Shown: piece by piece, positions 18,581-27,539 of the stretch
Position numbering within the stretch: position 1 is the stretch's first letter
Layout of the letters: each line of letters opens with the position of its first letter
Assembly: GCF_008271805.1 (NCBI RefSeq)
Contig: NZ_VSRY01000165.1
Location: 62,001-126,000, forward strand
Reading direction: 5' to 3'
DNA length: 64,000 nt
DNA from: Streptomyces sp. TRM49041
GTDB lineage: Bacteria > Actinomycetota > Actinomycetes > Streptomycetales > Streptomycetaceae
Made by a program: the position numbers and the translations under genes
The notes under the pieces: generated by a model
What the model was told of the DNA's origin: nothing
Seen by the model: the letters and a program-made list of their open reading frames with translations, nothing else
Database searches by the model: none

Positions 18581-21229
18581 GTGAAGGCCATCCGTCGATT
18601 CACCGTGCGCCCCGTCCTGCCCGACCCACTCCGACCACTCAGTGACCTCGCGCGCAATCTGCGCTGGTCCTGGCATGCCGAGACCCGAGAGCTCTTCCAG
18701 GCCGTGGACCCCGAGGGGTGGCGTGCGGCCGGCGGCGACCCGGTCCGGCTCCTCGGCTCCGTCTCCGCCGCGCGGCTCGGCGAACTCGCCAAGGACCGGC
18801 GCTTCCTGCGCCGCCTGAACGCCGCCGCCGACGATCTCGACGACTATCTGCGCGGCCGCCGCTGGTACCAGAACCAGCCCGCCCAAGGCCCGGACGGCGA
18901 CGCTCCGCCACCCGCGGCCATCGCCTACTTCTCGCCCGAGTTCGGGGTCACCGCCGCCCTGCCCCAGTACTCCGGCGGCCTCGGCATCCTCGCCGGCGAC
19001 CACCTCAAGGCCGCCAGCGACCTCGGCGTCCCCCTCATCGGCGTCGGCCTGCTCTACCGGCACGGCTACTTCCGCCAGTCCCTCTCCCGCGACGGCTGGC
19101 AGCAGGAGCACTACCCGCTCCTCGACCCCAACGAGCTGCCCCTCACCCTGCTGCGCCGACCCGACTCCACGCCCGTCCGGGTCTCCCTCGCCCTGCCCGG
19201 CGGACGCTCCCTCCACGCCCACGTGTGGGTGGGGCAGGTCGGCCGGGTCCCGCTGCTGATGCTCGACTCGGACGTCGAGGAGAACGGCTCCGGCGAACGG
19301 GACGTCACCGACCGCCTCTACGGCGGCGGCAGCGAACACCGGCTCCTCCAGGAGATGCTGCTGGGGATAGGAGGAGTACGGGCCGTGCGGGCCTACTGCG
19401 ACCTCACCGGCCACCCCGCCCCCGAGGTGTTCCACACCAACGAGGGGCACGCCGGGTTCCTCGGTCTGGAGCGCATCCGGGAGCTCACCGACGGGGGCAC
19501 CGACTTCGACGCCGCCCTGGAGGCCGTCCGCGCGGGCACGGTGTTCACCACGCACACGCCCGTCGCGGCCGGCATCGACCGGTTCGACCGCGACCTGGTC
19601 GCCCGCCACTTCGGCCCGGGCGCCGAGCTGCCGGGTGTGGACCTGAGCCGCATCCTCCAGCTGGGCCGCGAGACGTACCCCGGCGGTGAACCGAACCTCT
19701 TCAACATGGCGGTCATGGGTCTGCGCCTCGCCCAGCGCGCCAACGGCGTGTCCACCCTCCACGGCGCGGTCAGCCGGTCGATGTTCGCGGGCCTGTGGCC
19801 GGGCTTCGACGCGGAGGAGGTGCCGATCACCTCCATCACGAACGGCGTCCACGCCCCCACGTGGGTGGCGCCCGAGGTGGTCCGCCTCGGCGCCCGGCAG
19901 ATCGGCGCCCAGCGCGCCGAGGACGCCCTCAGCGTCGGCGGCTCCGAGCGCTGGGACTCCGTCGCCGACATCGACGACTCCGCCGTCTGGGAGCTCCGCC
20001 GCGAGCTGCGCGAGCAGCTGGTGCACGAGGTGCGCACCCGGCTGCGCGCGTCCTGGCAGGAGCGCGGCGCCGGCGCCGCCGAGCTGGGCTGGATCGACGG
20101 GGTCCTCGACCCGGACATCCTGACCATCGGCTTCGCCCGCCGCGTCCCCTCGTACAAACGGCTCACGCTGATGCTCCGCGACCGCGACCGGCTCCGTGAG
20201 CTGCTGCTGCACCCGACCCGCCCCGTGCAGATCGTCGTCGCGGGGAAGGCCCACCCGGCGGACGACGGCGGCAAGCGGCTGGTGCGGGAGATGGTCCGGT
20301 TCGCCGACGACCCGCGCGTACGCCACCGCATCGTCTTCCTGCCCGACTACGGCATGGCGATGGCGAAGAAGCTCTACCCGGGCTGCGACGTCTGGCTGAA
20401 CAACCCCCTCCGCCCCCTGGAGGCGTGCGGTACGAGCGGCATGAAGGCCGCACTCAACGGCTGCCTCAACCTGTCCGTACGGGACGGCTGGTGGGACGAG
20501 TGGTACGACCCGGACTTCGGCTGGGCGATCCCCACCGCCGACGGGCCGACGACCGACGAGGACCGGCGGGACGACCTGGAGGCGCATGCCCTGTACGAGC
20601 TGATCGAGCAGCGGGTGGCGCCGCGCTTCTACGACCGGGGCGCGAACGGGCTGCCCGAGCGGTGGATCGAGATGGTCCGCCGCACGATCACGTCCCTCGG
20701 GCCGAAGGTGCTGGCCGGCCGGATGGTGCGGGAGTACGTGGAGCGCCTCTACACCCCGGCGGCGCTGGCCCACCGGTCGCTGGACCCGGAGGCGGCGCGG
20801 GAGCTGGCCGAGTGGAAGTCCCGGGTGCGCACGGCCTGGCCGGGCGTGGCCGTCGACCACGTCGAGGTGGACGAGACGAGCGAGGTCGCCGAACTGGGCT
20901 CCACGCTCGCTCTGCGGGTCCGGGTGACCCTGGGCGACCTGCTCCCGGAGGACGTGGAGGTCCAGGCGGTCGCCGGGCGGGTGGACACCCATGACTCGCT
21001 GGCCGACGCCCGTATGTTCCCGCTGAAGCCCGCGGGCGGCGGCACCGGCCCGGACCAGCAGGGCCGCTGGGTGTACGAGGGCCCGCTGAGCCTGGACCGC
21101 ACCGGCCCGTTCGGCTACACGGTCCGCGTGCTGCCCGCCCACCGGCTGGTCGCGGTGGGCGCGGACCTGGGCCTGGTGGCGCTGCCGACGGAGTCCACGG
21201 CGGAGGGCGCGGGGGTCCTGATGCGCTGA
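18581..21229 (+). CDS. glgP: Alpha-glucan phosphorylase GlgP
   Basis: GT35 phosphorylase that releases glucose-1-phosphate from glycogen-like glucan, pyridoxal-phosphate dependent. About 882 residues, of the DUF3417-bearing actinobacterial type: the N-terminal module begins RPLSDLARNLRWSWH, and the catalytic part contains YFSPEFGVTAALPQYSGGLG, NEGHAGFL, RVPSYKRLTL and GTSGMKAALNG (617-622 onward). GTG 18581 is chosen because GGTGG lies 5 bases upstream and family members start at this point. In S. coelicolor, from memory, glgP lies divergently next to glgE; here about 8 kb of accessory genes separate them. Confidence 0.93.
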   Translation: MKAIRRFTVRPVLPDPLRPLSDLARNLRWSWHAETRELFQAVDPEGWRAAGGDPVRLLGSVSAARLGELAKDRRFLRRLNAAADDLDDYLRGRRWYQNQPAQGPDGDAPPPAAIAYFSPEFGVTAALPQYSGGLGILAGDHLKAASDLGVPLIGVGLLYRHGYFRQSLSRDGWQQEHYPLLDPNELPLTLLRRPDSTPVRVSLALPGGRSLHAHVWVGQVGRVPLLMLDSDVEENGSGERDVTDRLYGGGSEHRLLQEMLLGIGGVRAVRAYCDLTGHPAPEVFHTNEGHAGFLGLERIRELTDGGTDFDAALEAVRAGTVFTTHTPVAAGIDRFDRDLVARHFGPGAELPGVDLSRILQLGRETYPGGEPNLFNMAVMGLRLAQRANGVSTLHGAVSRSMFAGLWPGFDAEEVPITSITNGVHAPTWVAPEVVRLGARQIGAQRAEDALSVGGSERWDSVADIDDSAVWELRRELREQLVHEVRTRLRASWQERGAGAAELGWIDGVLDPDILTIGFARRVPSYKRLTLMLRDRDRLRELLLHPTRPVQIVVAGKAHPADDGGKRLVREMVRFADDPRVRHRIVFLPDYGMAMAKKLYPGCDVWLNNPLRPLEACGTSGMKAALNGCLNLSVRDGWWDEWYDPDFGWAIPTADGPTTDEDRRDDLEAHALYELIEQRVAPRFYDRGANGLPERWIEMVRRTITSLGPKVLAGRMVREYVERLYTPAALAHRSLDPEAARELAEWKSRVRTAWPGVAVDHVEVDETSEVAELGSTLALRVRVTLGDLLPEDVEVQAVAGRVDTHDSLADARMFPLKPAGGGTGPDQQGRWVYEGPLSLDRTGPFGYTVRVLPAHRLVAVGADLGLVALPTESTAEGAGVLMR

Positions 21230-21257
21230 CCCCGGTGACCTCCCGCGCCGCTTGTGG

Positions 21258-21289
21258 CCGTCGCCCCCTCCCCTCGTGGGGGGCGACGG
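21258..21289 (+). terminator. glgP terminator hairpin
   Basis: CCGTCGCCCC/GGGGCGACGG, a perfect 10-bp stem with a 12-base gap, 28 bases after the glgP stop. No U-tract follows, as is common in Streptomyces. Confidence 0.6.
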
Positions 21290-21415
21290 GCCGCGGCACC
21301 CACCCTGCCGCCCCGGCGGGCCCGGGACATCGTCCTGGGGTCCGGACCGCACTCGGCCGTCCGGCGGATACGGGTGCGGTACCGGAGGAGGAGCACGGGG
21401 CGCGGCGAACGCGAG

Positions 21416-21447
21416 CGGCCGCCCGGGGGCGATCCCCCGGGCGGCCG
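21416..21447. terminator. Bidirectional terminator, glgP / M4 protease
   Basis: CGGCCGCCCGGGGG-CGAT-CCCCCGGGCGGCCG, a perfect 14-bp stem with a tetraloop, 35 bases past the protease stop and downstream of convergent glgP. Probably stops transcription from both sides. Confidence 0.75.
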
Positions 21448-21482
21448 TGTGCTGAGCGGTGCGGTGCGGTGCGGGATGTGGC

Positions 21483-23522
21483 CTACGGGAACGTCAGCTT
21501 GAAGCTGTTGATGTACCCGGTGTCGTAGCGGGCCGTGTCCCGCACGCGGAGCTGCCAGGTGCCGTTGGCGTTCTCGCTGGACGCGTCGACGGTGTACGTC
21601 TCCTTGACGTTGTCGGCGGAGTCCCCGCCGCTGGCGTTCTTCAGCCGGTAGGCGCTGCCGTCCGGGGCGACGAGGTCGATGACGAGGTCGCCGCGCCAGG
21701 TGTGGACGATGTCCACGCCGACCTTGAGGCTCGACGGGGCCCGGCCCGTGACGCCGCTGACGGTGACGGACGAGGACGCGGTGCCCAGGTCGGGGATGTT
21801 CACATCGGCGGTGTTCTCGAAGACCGTGCCGCCGGGCTCGCCCGGGTCACCGGGGCGGGAGCCCACATTGATGCCGGCCCAGGCGTTCTCGACGGCCTTC
21901 ACCTCGGCGCTGTCGGCGCCGTACAGCTCGGTGGCGACGGCGACCGTGCCGGTGCGGGCGCCCGCGTAGTTGGTGGTGCTGGTGAACTTGGTGGTGAGCG
22001 CCTTGAACCAGATCAGCGACGCCTTGTCACGGCCGATGCCGGTGACGGGCAGCCCGTCGGAGGTCGGCGAGTCGTAGTCGACGCCGTTGACCGTCTTCTT
22101 CCCGCTGCCCTCGGAGAGCATGTAGTACCAGTGGTTGGCGGGGCCCGACGAGTAGTGGACGTCGATGCTGCCGATACCGGAGTACCAGAAGTCCTTGGAC
22201 TTGCCGTCCCTGCTCGGCTTGTCCATGTAGCGCAGCGGGGTGCCGTCGCCACGGATGTCGATCTTCTCGCCGACGAGGTAGTCGCCCTTGTCCTGGGTGT
22301 TGTCGGCGTAGAACTCGACGGCGGCGGCGAAGATGTCGGAGGTCGCCTCGTTGAGGCCGCCCGACTCGCCGCTGTAGCGCAGCCCGGCGGTGTTCGACGT
22401 GAGCCCGTGGGTCATCTCGTGGGCGGCGACGTCGATGGACGTCAGTGGCTTGGAGTTGCCGGAGCCGTCGCCGTACGTCATGCAGAAGCAGCTGTCCTGC
22501 CAGAAGGCGTTGACGTAGTTGTTGCCGTAGTGGACCCGCGAGTAGGCACCGACGCCGTCGCCGCGTATGCCGCTGCGCCCGTGGACGTTCTTGTAGTAGT
22601 CCCAGGTGAGCGCGGCGCCGTAGTGGGCGTCTGCCCCCGCGGTCTCCAGGTTGGACGGGGAGCCGTTGCCCCAGACGTCGTCGGAGCCGGAGAACAGGCT
22701 CCCGGTGCCGGAGGTGCCCCGGTTGAGGTTGTACGTCTTGTGGTTGCCGCGTGCGGTGTCGGTGAGGTTGTACGAGCTCCCCGACTGCGCGGTGCCGAGG
22801 GTGACCTGGCCGCTGTACATGGTGTTGCCGGTGCCGTTGTGGACGGCCTGCCACTCGTACAGCTTGGCACCGGTGCGGGCGTCGGTCACGACGTGCAGCT
22901 CGTTCGGGGTGCCGTCGTGCTGGAGGCCGCCGACGACCGTCTCGTACGCGAGGACGGGGTCGCCGTCCGCGAGCCATACGACCTTGCGGGGTGCCCGCTC
23001 GGCCTCGGTCGCCTTGGACCCCTCGGCCCGGGCGGCGGTGACGGCCTGCCGCTCGGCGGCGGCGGGCGCGAGGCTCGCGCCGGTGCCGACGTTCCTGAGC
23101 TCCGCGCGGGACGCCTTGGTGACGCTCCGCGTCGCCCCCGCCTTCGACTCGGTGACGACGAGGTCGCCGCCGAGTACGGGCAGGCCCGCGTAGGTGCGCT
23201 CGTAGCGCGTGTGGGTGGTGCCGTCGCGGTCCTGGACGACATCGCGGACGACGAGCTTCTCCTGCGCGCCGAGGCGGAGTTCCCTGGCGGTCGCCGCCTT
23301 GCCCGCGTCGGCGGCGCGGATCAGCGCGGTGCGCTGGGCGGGGGAGAGGTCGGCGGGCAGGGCCCCGGGGTCGGCCTGTCCCGCGGCCTGGCTCGTGGGG
23401 GCGGCGGTGGCCCATGCGTCGGCGGCGGTGGCCGACCCGGTCTGGACACCCACGGCGAGCATGGCCGAGGCGGCTATCAGAGCGCCGGTCGCGGTGGCGC
23501 GACGGCTTGGCGTGGATCTCAC
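21483..23522 (-). CDS. Secreted M4 (thermolysin-like) metallopeptidase
   Basis: Extracellular zinc endopeptidase made as a pre-pro-protein of about 679 residues. It has a Sec signal peptide (positively charged start, then a hydrophobic ALIAASAMLAVGV run and an Ala-rich cleavage region near 30-35), an FTP/PepSY-type propeptide, a catalytic domain with zinc motif HEMTH (368-372) and the third ligand Glu392 in NEATSD, and a C-terminal P/Homo B domain (last 110 residues, beginning VNIPDLGTASSSV). GTG 23522 is preceded by AAGGAG at 5 bases. Monocistronic, with a strong terminator behind it. Likely function is nutrient scavenging or development-linked proteolysis. Confidence 0.93.
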   Translation of the reverse strand: MRSTPSRRATATGALIAASAMLAVGVQTGSATAADAWATAAPTSQAAGQADPGALPADLSPAQRTALIRAADAGKAATARELRLGAQEKLVVRDVVQDRDGTTHTRYERTYAGLPVLGGDLVVTESKAGATRSVTKASRAELRNVGTGASLAPAAAERQAVTAARAEGSKATEAERAPRKVVWLADGDPVLAYETVVGGLQHDGTPNELHVVTDARTGAKLYEWQAVHNGTGNTMYSGQVTLGTAQSGSSYNLTDTARGNHKTYNLNRGTSGTGSLFSGSDDVWGNGSPSNLETAGADAHYGAALTWDYYKNVHGRSGIRGDGVGAYSRVHYGNNYVNAFWQDSCFCMTYGDGSGNSKPLTSIDVAAHEMTHGLTSNTAGLRYSGESGGLNEATSDIFAAAVEFYADNTQDKGDYLVGEKIDIRGDGTPLRYMDKPSRDGKSKDFWYSGIGSIDVHYSSGPANHWYYMLSEGSGKKTVNGVDYDSPTSDGLPVTGIGRDKASLIWFKALTTKFTSTTNYAGARTGTVAVATELYGADSAEVKAVENAWAGINVGSRPGDPGEPGGTVFENTADVNIPDLGTASSSVTVSGVTGRAPSSLKVGVDIVHTWRGDLVIDLVAPDGSAYRLKNASGGDSADNVKETYTVDASSENANGTWQLRVRDTARYDTGYINSFKLTFP

Positions 23523-23882
23523 GCGGACTCCTTTTGCGAGGGGGGTACCGGGGGCTGGGTGTGCCCTCGGGAGGTGCAAGAAGAGCTGGCGGAGCAACGT
23601 GCGGAGAATGGGGGAAGAGTGGCACCGGACATGGGCATCTGTCAGGACCGCGTCAAAAACTTGGCCAGAATTCGTCCGTTGCCTGAAATGTCATATCCGT
23701 TAACCGGACAATGGGCGGCCGTTGGCCGCTCCGGACGACACTGCGGCCCGGCAATGGCGTCCGCGACCGGATGAGCGCGGTCGAGCGGGCCGCTCTGCTG
23801 CGGCTGATGAAGAAGCGACAGCGACGGCACCATGCGGTACAACCCGCTGAAGAAGTCGGCCGGGCACAGCCGTTCGAGGTGG
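23523..23882. other. Non-coding upstream region of the protease gene
   Basis: 360 bases without a supportable gene. It contains the protease promoter region and a short hairpin GCGGCC-GTT-GGCCGC at 23716-23730. No reliable promoter boxes were recognised. Confidence 0.3.
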
Positions 23883-24185
23883 TCAGGCCACCCGGTGGCT
23901 GTGCCGGGTGGCGAGGACGGCCGGGACCGCGCTGGAGGAATCGGGGCAGTAGTCGGTGCACTCGCTGCGGGTGATCGGCTTCTTGTCGCCGCGCCGCGCC
24001 GCGCGGCGTCGGTTTCCTCTTCGATCAGCACGCGCACACGGGTCGGCGCGTCGGCGTCGATGAACCATGACGACGTGAACGTGCACGAAGCCGTTCTTGA
24101 CCTCACCGGTGCCGGTCGTCTCTCCGGGGAGGTAGGTGGTGATGCTGTCCTTGAGCGGGTCTTCGGCGGGCGTGATCGAGAATGA
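23883..24185 (-). pseudogene. Frameshifted remnant downstream of XRE regulator
   Basis: Three successive frames look coding when joined. The first, directly after the XRE stop, reads ITPAEDPLKDSITTYLPGET and on to KNGFVHVHV. The second reads WFIDADAPTRVRVLIEEETD. The third reads DKKPITRSECTDYCPDSS and ends RHSHRVA-stop at 23883. The second break falls in a GCGGC-repeat run (around 23990-24005), where replication slippage is likely. No start codon is seen for the first segment. Product not recognised. Alternatively the region is non-coding and the resemblance is chance. Confidence 0.35.
23888..23911 (-). terminator. Hairpin at the end of the XRE unit
   Basis: CCACCCGG/CCGGGTGG, a perfect 8-bp stem with an 8-base loop, at the end of the frameshifted remnant. 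Plausible terminator for the minus-strand XRE transcript. Confidence 0.4.
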
Positions 24186-25370
24186 TCACGCGGCGGCTCC
24201 GGTGCGCTGGGCGAAGAGGTGCAGGCCGGGGATCTCCCGGTTCGCGGTGAGGAGTTCGGCGGTGATTGCCCGAACCTTCGGACGCCGGGCTTCTTCCGGC
24301 GCGTACTGCTCCATGGCCCGCAGGGCGATGAAAGCCTTCTCCGGCTCGCCCAGGTCCCGCCAGACGCGGGCGATGTCCATGCACATGCGTCCTCGGCGCT
24401 CCGCGTTGGGTAGGCGGCGCAGGTCGGTCTTCTCCGCGAAGGTCAGGGCCTCGTCGGCCTCGCCCAACGCATGGTGCACGGAGATCCGGAACACCTGCGT
24501 TTGGTCGATCCCGAACACGCCGGGGATATACAGCTTGCGGGCCATCGTTTCCCGGCGGGACGCGGTCTCTTCGGCCTCCTCGATGAACTCCATGGCTTGT
24601 CCACGCCAGCGGGGCTGGGCGGCGCTGTAGCTCGCGGTCAGCAGCAGCGTGCCGCGCATGGCAAGCTGGTCGGGGCTCTCGTCGAGCCGGTCGGCCGCTT
24701 CCTTGAGGTGGTCGATGGCGGCCTGGTACTCACCGGATCGGCGCATGGTGATGGCCATGGAGTGCGCGGCCTCTCCCATGACGACCGGGTTGCCCGTCAG
24801 CTCCGCCTGCATACGGGCCCGGTCGGCGGCGATCCACGCGTAGCCCTGGTAGTTCTTGATCGCGAGCTGTGCGAGGAGGACGTAGGCGCGTGCGGCGATG
24901 TCGTGGGCGCGTGATGCCAGGGACCGGGAGATGAGCGGCGGCAGCGCGCGCCCGAGATCGGTGTAATGCGCTTCGTGGAACAGGCCGCGGGCGTGGCTGA
25001 GCGACGAGGTGAGGGCGTCACGGGCAGCGGGACGGGCGTCGGGGAGCTTGAACAGCGCCTGTTCGACCAAGTTCTTCGGTTCGGCGGCCGAGGCGGTGGA
25101 GGACGGGAGCGCTGCGGCGATCCCCACCCCCAGTCCCAGAGTCAGCAGCTCACGGCGGTGCACATCGTCCCCTTCGAGTCCCACGGCTTCTGCGGACAGG
25201 CCCAGCACATCACATAAGGCGACCAGCGCGGCCGTATCCGGTGTGACCTTGTCGTTCTCCACGCGGGACACCCACGAGGCGGAGTAGCCCACGGCGTCGC
25301 CCAGGCCCCCTTGAGACAGCCTCTTGATCAGTCGCGCGCGCCGTAGCGTCTCGCCCAACGTCTCGGTCAT
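24186..25370 (-). CDS. XRE-family regulator with C-terminal TPR-like domain
   Basis: About 394 residues. An N-terminal helix-turn-helix (residues 5-60: TLRRARLIKRLSQGGLGDAV and YSASWVSRVENDK) is followed by a long all-helical region with TPR-like repeats (for example EYQAAIDHLKEAADRLDESP and LGEADEALTFAEK). This is the architecture of streptomycete cytoplasmic regulators that bind a peptide or protein partner. No Shine-Dalgarno precedes ATG 25370. A direct repeat of TGCACA at the start may be an autoregulatory site. It diverges from the unknown gene at 25634. Confidence 0.8.
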   Translation of the reverse strand: MTETLGETLRRARLIKRLSQGGLGDAVGYSASWVSRVENDKVTPDTAALVALCDVLGLSAEAVGLEGDDVHRRELLTLGLGVGIAAALPSSTASAAEPKNLVEQALFKLPDARPAARDALTSSLSHARGLFHEAHYTDLGRALPPLISRSLASRAHDIAARAYVLLAQLAIKNYQGYAWIAADRARMQAELTGNPVVMGEAAHSMAITMRRSGEYQAAIDHLKEAADRLDESPDQLAMRGTLLLTASYSAAQPRWRGQAMEFIEEAEETASRRETMARKLYIPGVFGIDQTQVFRISVHHALGEADEALTFAEKTDLRRLPNAERRGRMCMDIARVWRDLGEPEKAFIALRAMEQYAPEEARRPKVRAITAELLTANREIPGLHLFAQRTGAAA

Positions 25371-25396
25371 GCACACATTTTGCCGATTGATGCACA
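25370..25396. promoter_or_regulatory. TGCACA direct repeat at XRE start
   Basis: TGCACA at 25370-25375 and again at 25391-25396, 21 bases apart (two helical turns), overlapping and just upstream of the XRE start. Candidate binding sites for the regulator itself. Confidence 0.25.
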
Positions 25397-25633
25397 GGTC
25401 TTGCAGGTGTTTCCAGCGTCGTAGCCGCCGGGCGCGTACTGCCGTTGACTGAGTGTCACGCCGCCTGGGAGCCCCTGGGGAGCAGTACCGGCTCCTGGGC
25501 GGTGTCTCCAAACCGGCGGCCACGTCCTCGTGTCCCTCGCGCCGGGGACGGCGCTACCGGCGCCGGGTGCTTTCCCCCCGAGGCCCCGGTGCTATCCAGC
25601 ACCACTCGAAACACAATCGAGAGGAGCACCACC

Positions 25634-26053
25634 ATGAGCACCACCCTCAGCCCGGAGCGCATCGAGCTGGGCCGGTTCTTCACCGTCACCGCGCGGCGGT
25701 TCCGCGACGGTGACAGGAGGCCGATGGAGATGTTCTCCCCGGCCATCGACGCCGAGTGGCACGAGCTGCTCACGTCCCCGGAGTACGCCGACTTCTGCAC
25801 TGAAACGGCCGGCATGCCGCTCGGTCACGCGCCGTTCATCGGCGTGGGCGAGATCTCCTGGGTCCAGGCGTACGAGGAGATGTTCGGCTCCCTGCCGGAG
25901 ATCTGGTTCACCGACAAGGATGGCCAGGTCGACCGGGAGGCCCTGAACCGCTACCGGGACACCGGCGTCGTGGTCGCCGAGTGGGACTGCGGACCCACCA
26001 CCGGGGACGGCGACGACGCCGTCCCGGAGCGGCGCGAGACCGCCACCCGGTGA
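25634..26053 (+). CDS. Hypothetical protein, acidic, 139 aa
   Basis: Not recognised. A soluble, acidic, mixed alpha/beta-looking protein with no signal peptide or membrane segment. Notable stretches are ERIELGRFFTVTARRFRDGD and WFTDKDGQVDREALNRYRD. ATG 25634 has a strong GAGAGGAG 6-10 bases upstream. Its stop overlaps the next gene's start as GTGA, so the two are coupled. It is the first gene of a four-gene unit with an unknown protein, a kinase-like protein and a GNAT enzyme, diverging from the XRE regulator. Confidence 0.65.
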   Translation: MSTTLSPERIELGRFFTVTARRFRDGDRRPMEMFSPAIDAEWHELLTSPEYADFCTETAGMPLGHAPFIGVGEISWVQAYEEMFGSLPEIWFTDKDGQVDREALNRYRDTGVVVAEWDCGPTTGDGDDAVPERRETATR

Positions 26054-26679
26054 TCACCACGCACGCTGAAGGGGTGCTCCGGCCCACCGCCGGGGCGCTC
26101 CGCCTCATTGAGGCCCGCACCACGAACCCGTGCTCGGCCGACGTCACGCCGTACGTGCAGGCGGTCGCCGCCCACTGCCCCTACCTGGCGCCCTCGGTCG
26201 AGCGCGGGCTTACCGGGTGGACGGTGTACGAGGCGGCCGGGGACGAAGACGACATCGAAGCGGAGGTGTTCCACGCCGGGGTACAGGCCGCCGAGTGGGT
26301 GCGTCCTCTTGCTGGTCGGCGGCATGGCGCGCTCGTGTGCGAGAACATCGTCCTCCTGGGCGCTGACTACGGGGTGATGAAGTGGCCGCACTGGGCACTG
26401 AAGAACCTGTACGGGCCCATGGGGTTGATGTTCGGGAAATTCCGGGCCGGCGAGGAGCACACCGACCGGTACGGCCGCGACGTGCCCTCCCCTCCGGTGC
26501 CGTTCATGCCGGTCCGGGGCGCGGTACGGCCCCGTGACCCGCGTTTCCTGGCCGCCACACCCACCCTCGCCGCCGCTCTCGCCAACGCGGTGGACGACGG
26601 CCGGGACGTATTCGCTGATGTACCGCCTGAGTGGAAGGACGTGAAGCGGTGGGCGCACCAGCTCCTGTTGAAGCAGTAG
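26050..26679 (+). CDS. Hypothetical protein, 209 aa
   Basis: Not recognised. Soluble, no membrane segment. It has a Pro-rich middle (DVPSPPVPFMPVRGAVRPRD) and a C-terminal amphipathic segment (EWKDVKRWAHQLLLKQ). GTG 26050 overlaps the preceding stop by 4 bases (GTGA), and the 3' end overlaps the start of the following kinase-like gene. The arrangement implies co-translation and a shared function with its neighbours. Confidence 0.65.
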   Translation: MITTHAEGVLRPTAGALRLIEARTTNPCSADVTPYVQAVAAHCPYLAPSVERGLTGWTVYEAAGDEDDIEAEVFHAGVQAAEWVRPLAGRRHGALVCENIVLLGADYGVMKWPHWALKNLYGPMGLMFGKFRAGEEHTDRYGRDVPSPPVPFMPVRGAVRPRDPRFLAATPTLAAALANAVDDGRDVFADVPPEWKDVKRWAHQLLLKQ

Positions 26680-27539
26680 AGGTCTTGGCCGAGCGGCTGG
26701 GGCCACCGGTCATCGAGGATCTCCTCAGCGACCGCCGCGGGTCACGGGCATGGAAGCTCGAAGGTTCTCGGGGCGCGGTCGCGCTCAAGGCCAACAACCC
26801 CGAGGACGACGGTGCACGGGACAAGGCCGCCGAGATGGACCAGGAGGACCGTCATCTCCTCAAGCTCATCCACGCGGGTGCGATCCGCCCCGGCTACCGG
26901 GTCGACGCCGGGGCCTGGGAGCGCGGTAGGTGGCTTGCGGTGGGCTGGGTCAACGGCGTCCCGCTGTGGCGAGCCTTCGCGCTCGCCCGGGGAACCGAGG
27001 GCGACCGCCCGTCTGTGCGGCCCTGGCTCCTCGGTATCGCCCGCACATGGGCTGAGCGCCTGGCGCGGATGCACGCCGCAGGGTGGGCCCACGCCGATGT
27101 ACAACCCACCAACACCCTCGTGACGCCCGACGGGCATGCGGCGATCATCGACTACGCCTTGTCCTGCGGCCCCGATGAGGACCACATCCCGTACCGGGGA
27201 GCCCTGACCCACACGACCGCTCCGGAGGTGGCGGACGCAATCCTGTCCACGAGCAACGACACCCATGTCCAGGCCCGGCCGCCAGCCGACGTCTGGGGCC
27301 TGGGGGCGTCGCTCTTCTGGTGCTGGACCGGACAGCGCCCCGTCTCCTACGAGGACACCGCAGACCGCGCGGTGAAGCTCCAGACCATCACCAAAGGCCG
27401 CACCATCCTCCTGGACCAGGCCCGGCCGTGGGCCTTCCCGGTGTTCGAAGACATGCTGTCGGCCTGCCTGACGCCGTCCCCCGAGGACCGGCCCACGGCC
27501 GCCGATCTCGCCGCCATGCTCACCGCGGGCACCCGTTGA
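26649..27539 (+). CDS. Protein-kinase-like / phosphotransferase protein
   Basis: About 296 residues with a kinase-like fold. The catalytic loop is HADVQPTNTLV (Asp kept, the usual Lys two residues later replaced by Gln), followed by a metal-loop equivalent IIDYALS. TAPEVADAILS resembles the APE segment and ADVWGLGASLFWCW the subdomain IX helix of Ser/Thr kinases. The N-terminal Lys in VALKANNPED may be the ATP-binding Lys. An unusual or weak kinase, perhaps acting on a small molecule. GTG 26649 is preferred (GGAAGGAC 9 bases upstream); GTG 26631 is in frame but lacks a ribosome site. Overlaps the previous gene by 31 bases and the next by 4. Confidence 0.7.
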   Translation: MGAPAPVEAVEVLAERLGPPVIEDLLSDRRGSRAWKLEGSRGAVALKANNPEDDGARDKAAEMDQEDRHLLKLIHAGAIRPGYRVDAGAWERGRWLAVGWVNGVPLWRAFALARGTEGDRPSVRPWLLGIARTWAERLARMHAAGWAHADVQPTNTLVTPDGHAAIIDYALSCGPDEDHIPYRGALTHTTAPEVADAILSTSNDTHVQARPPADVWGLGASLFWCWTGQRPVSYEDTADRAVKLQTITKGRTILLDQARPWAFPVFEDMLSACLTPSPEDRPTAADLAAMLTAGTR

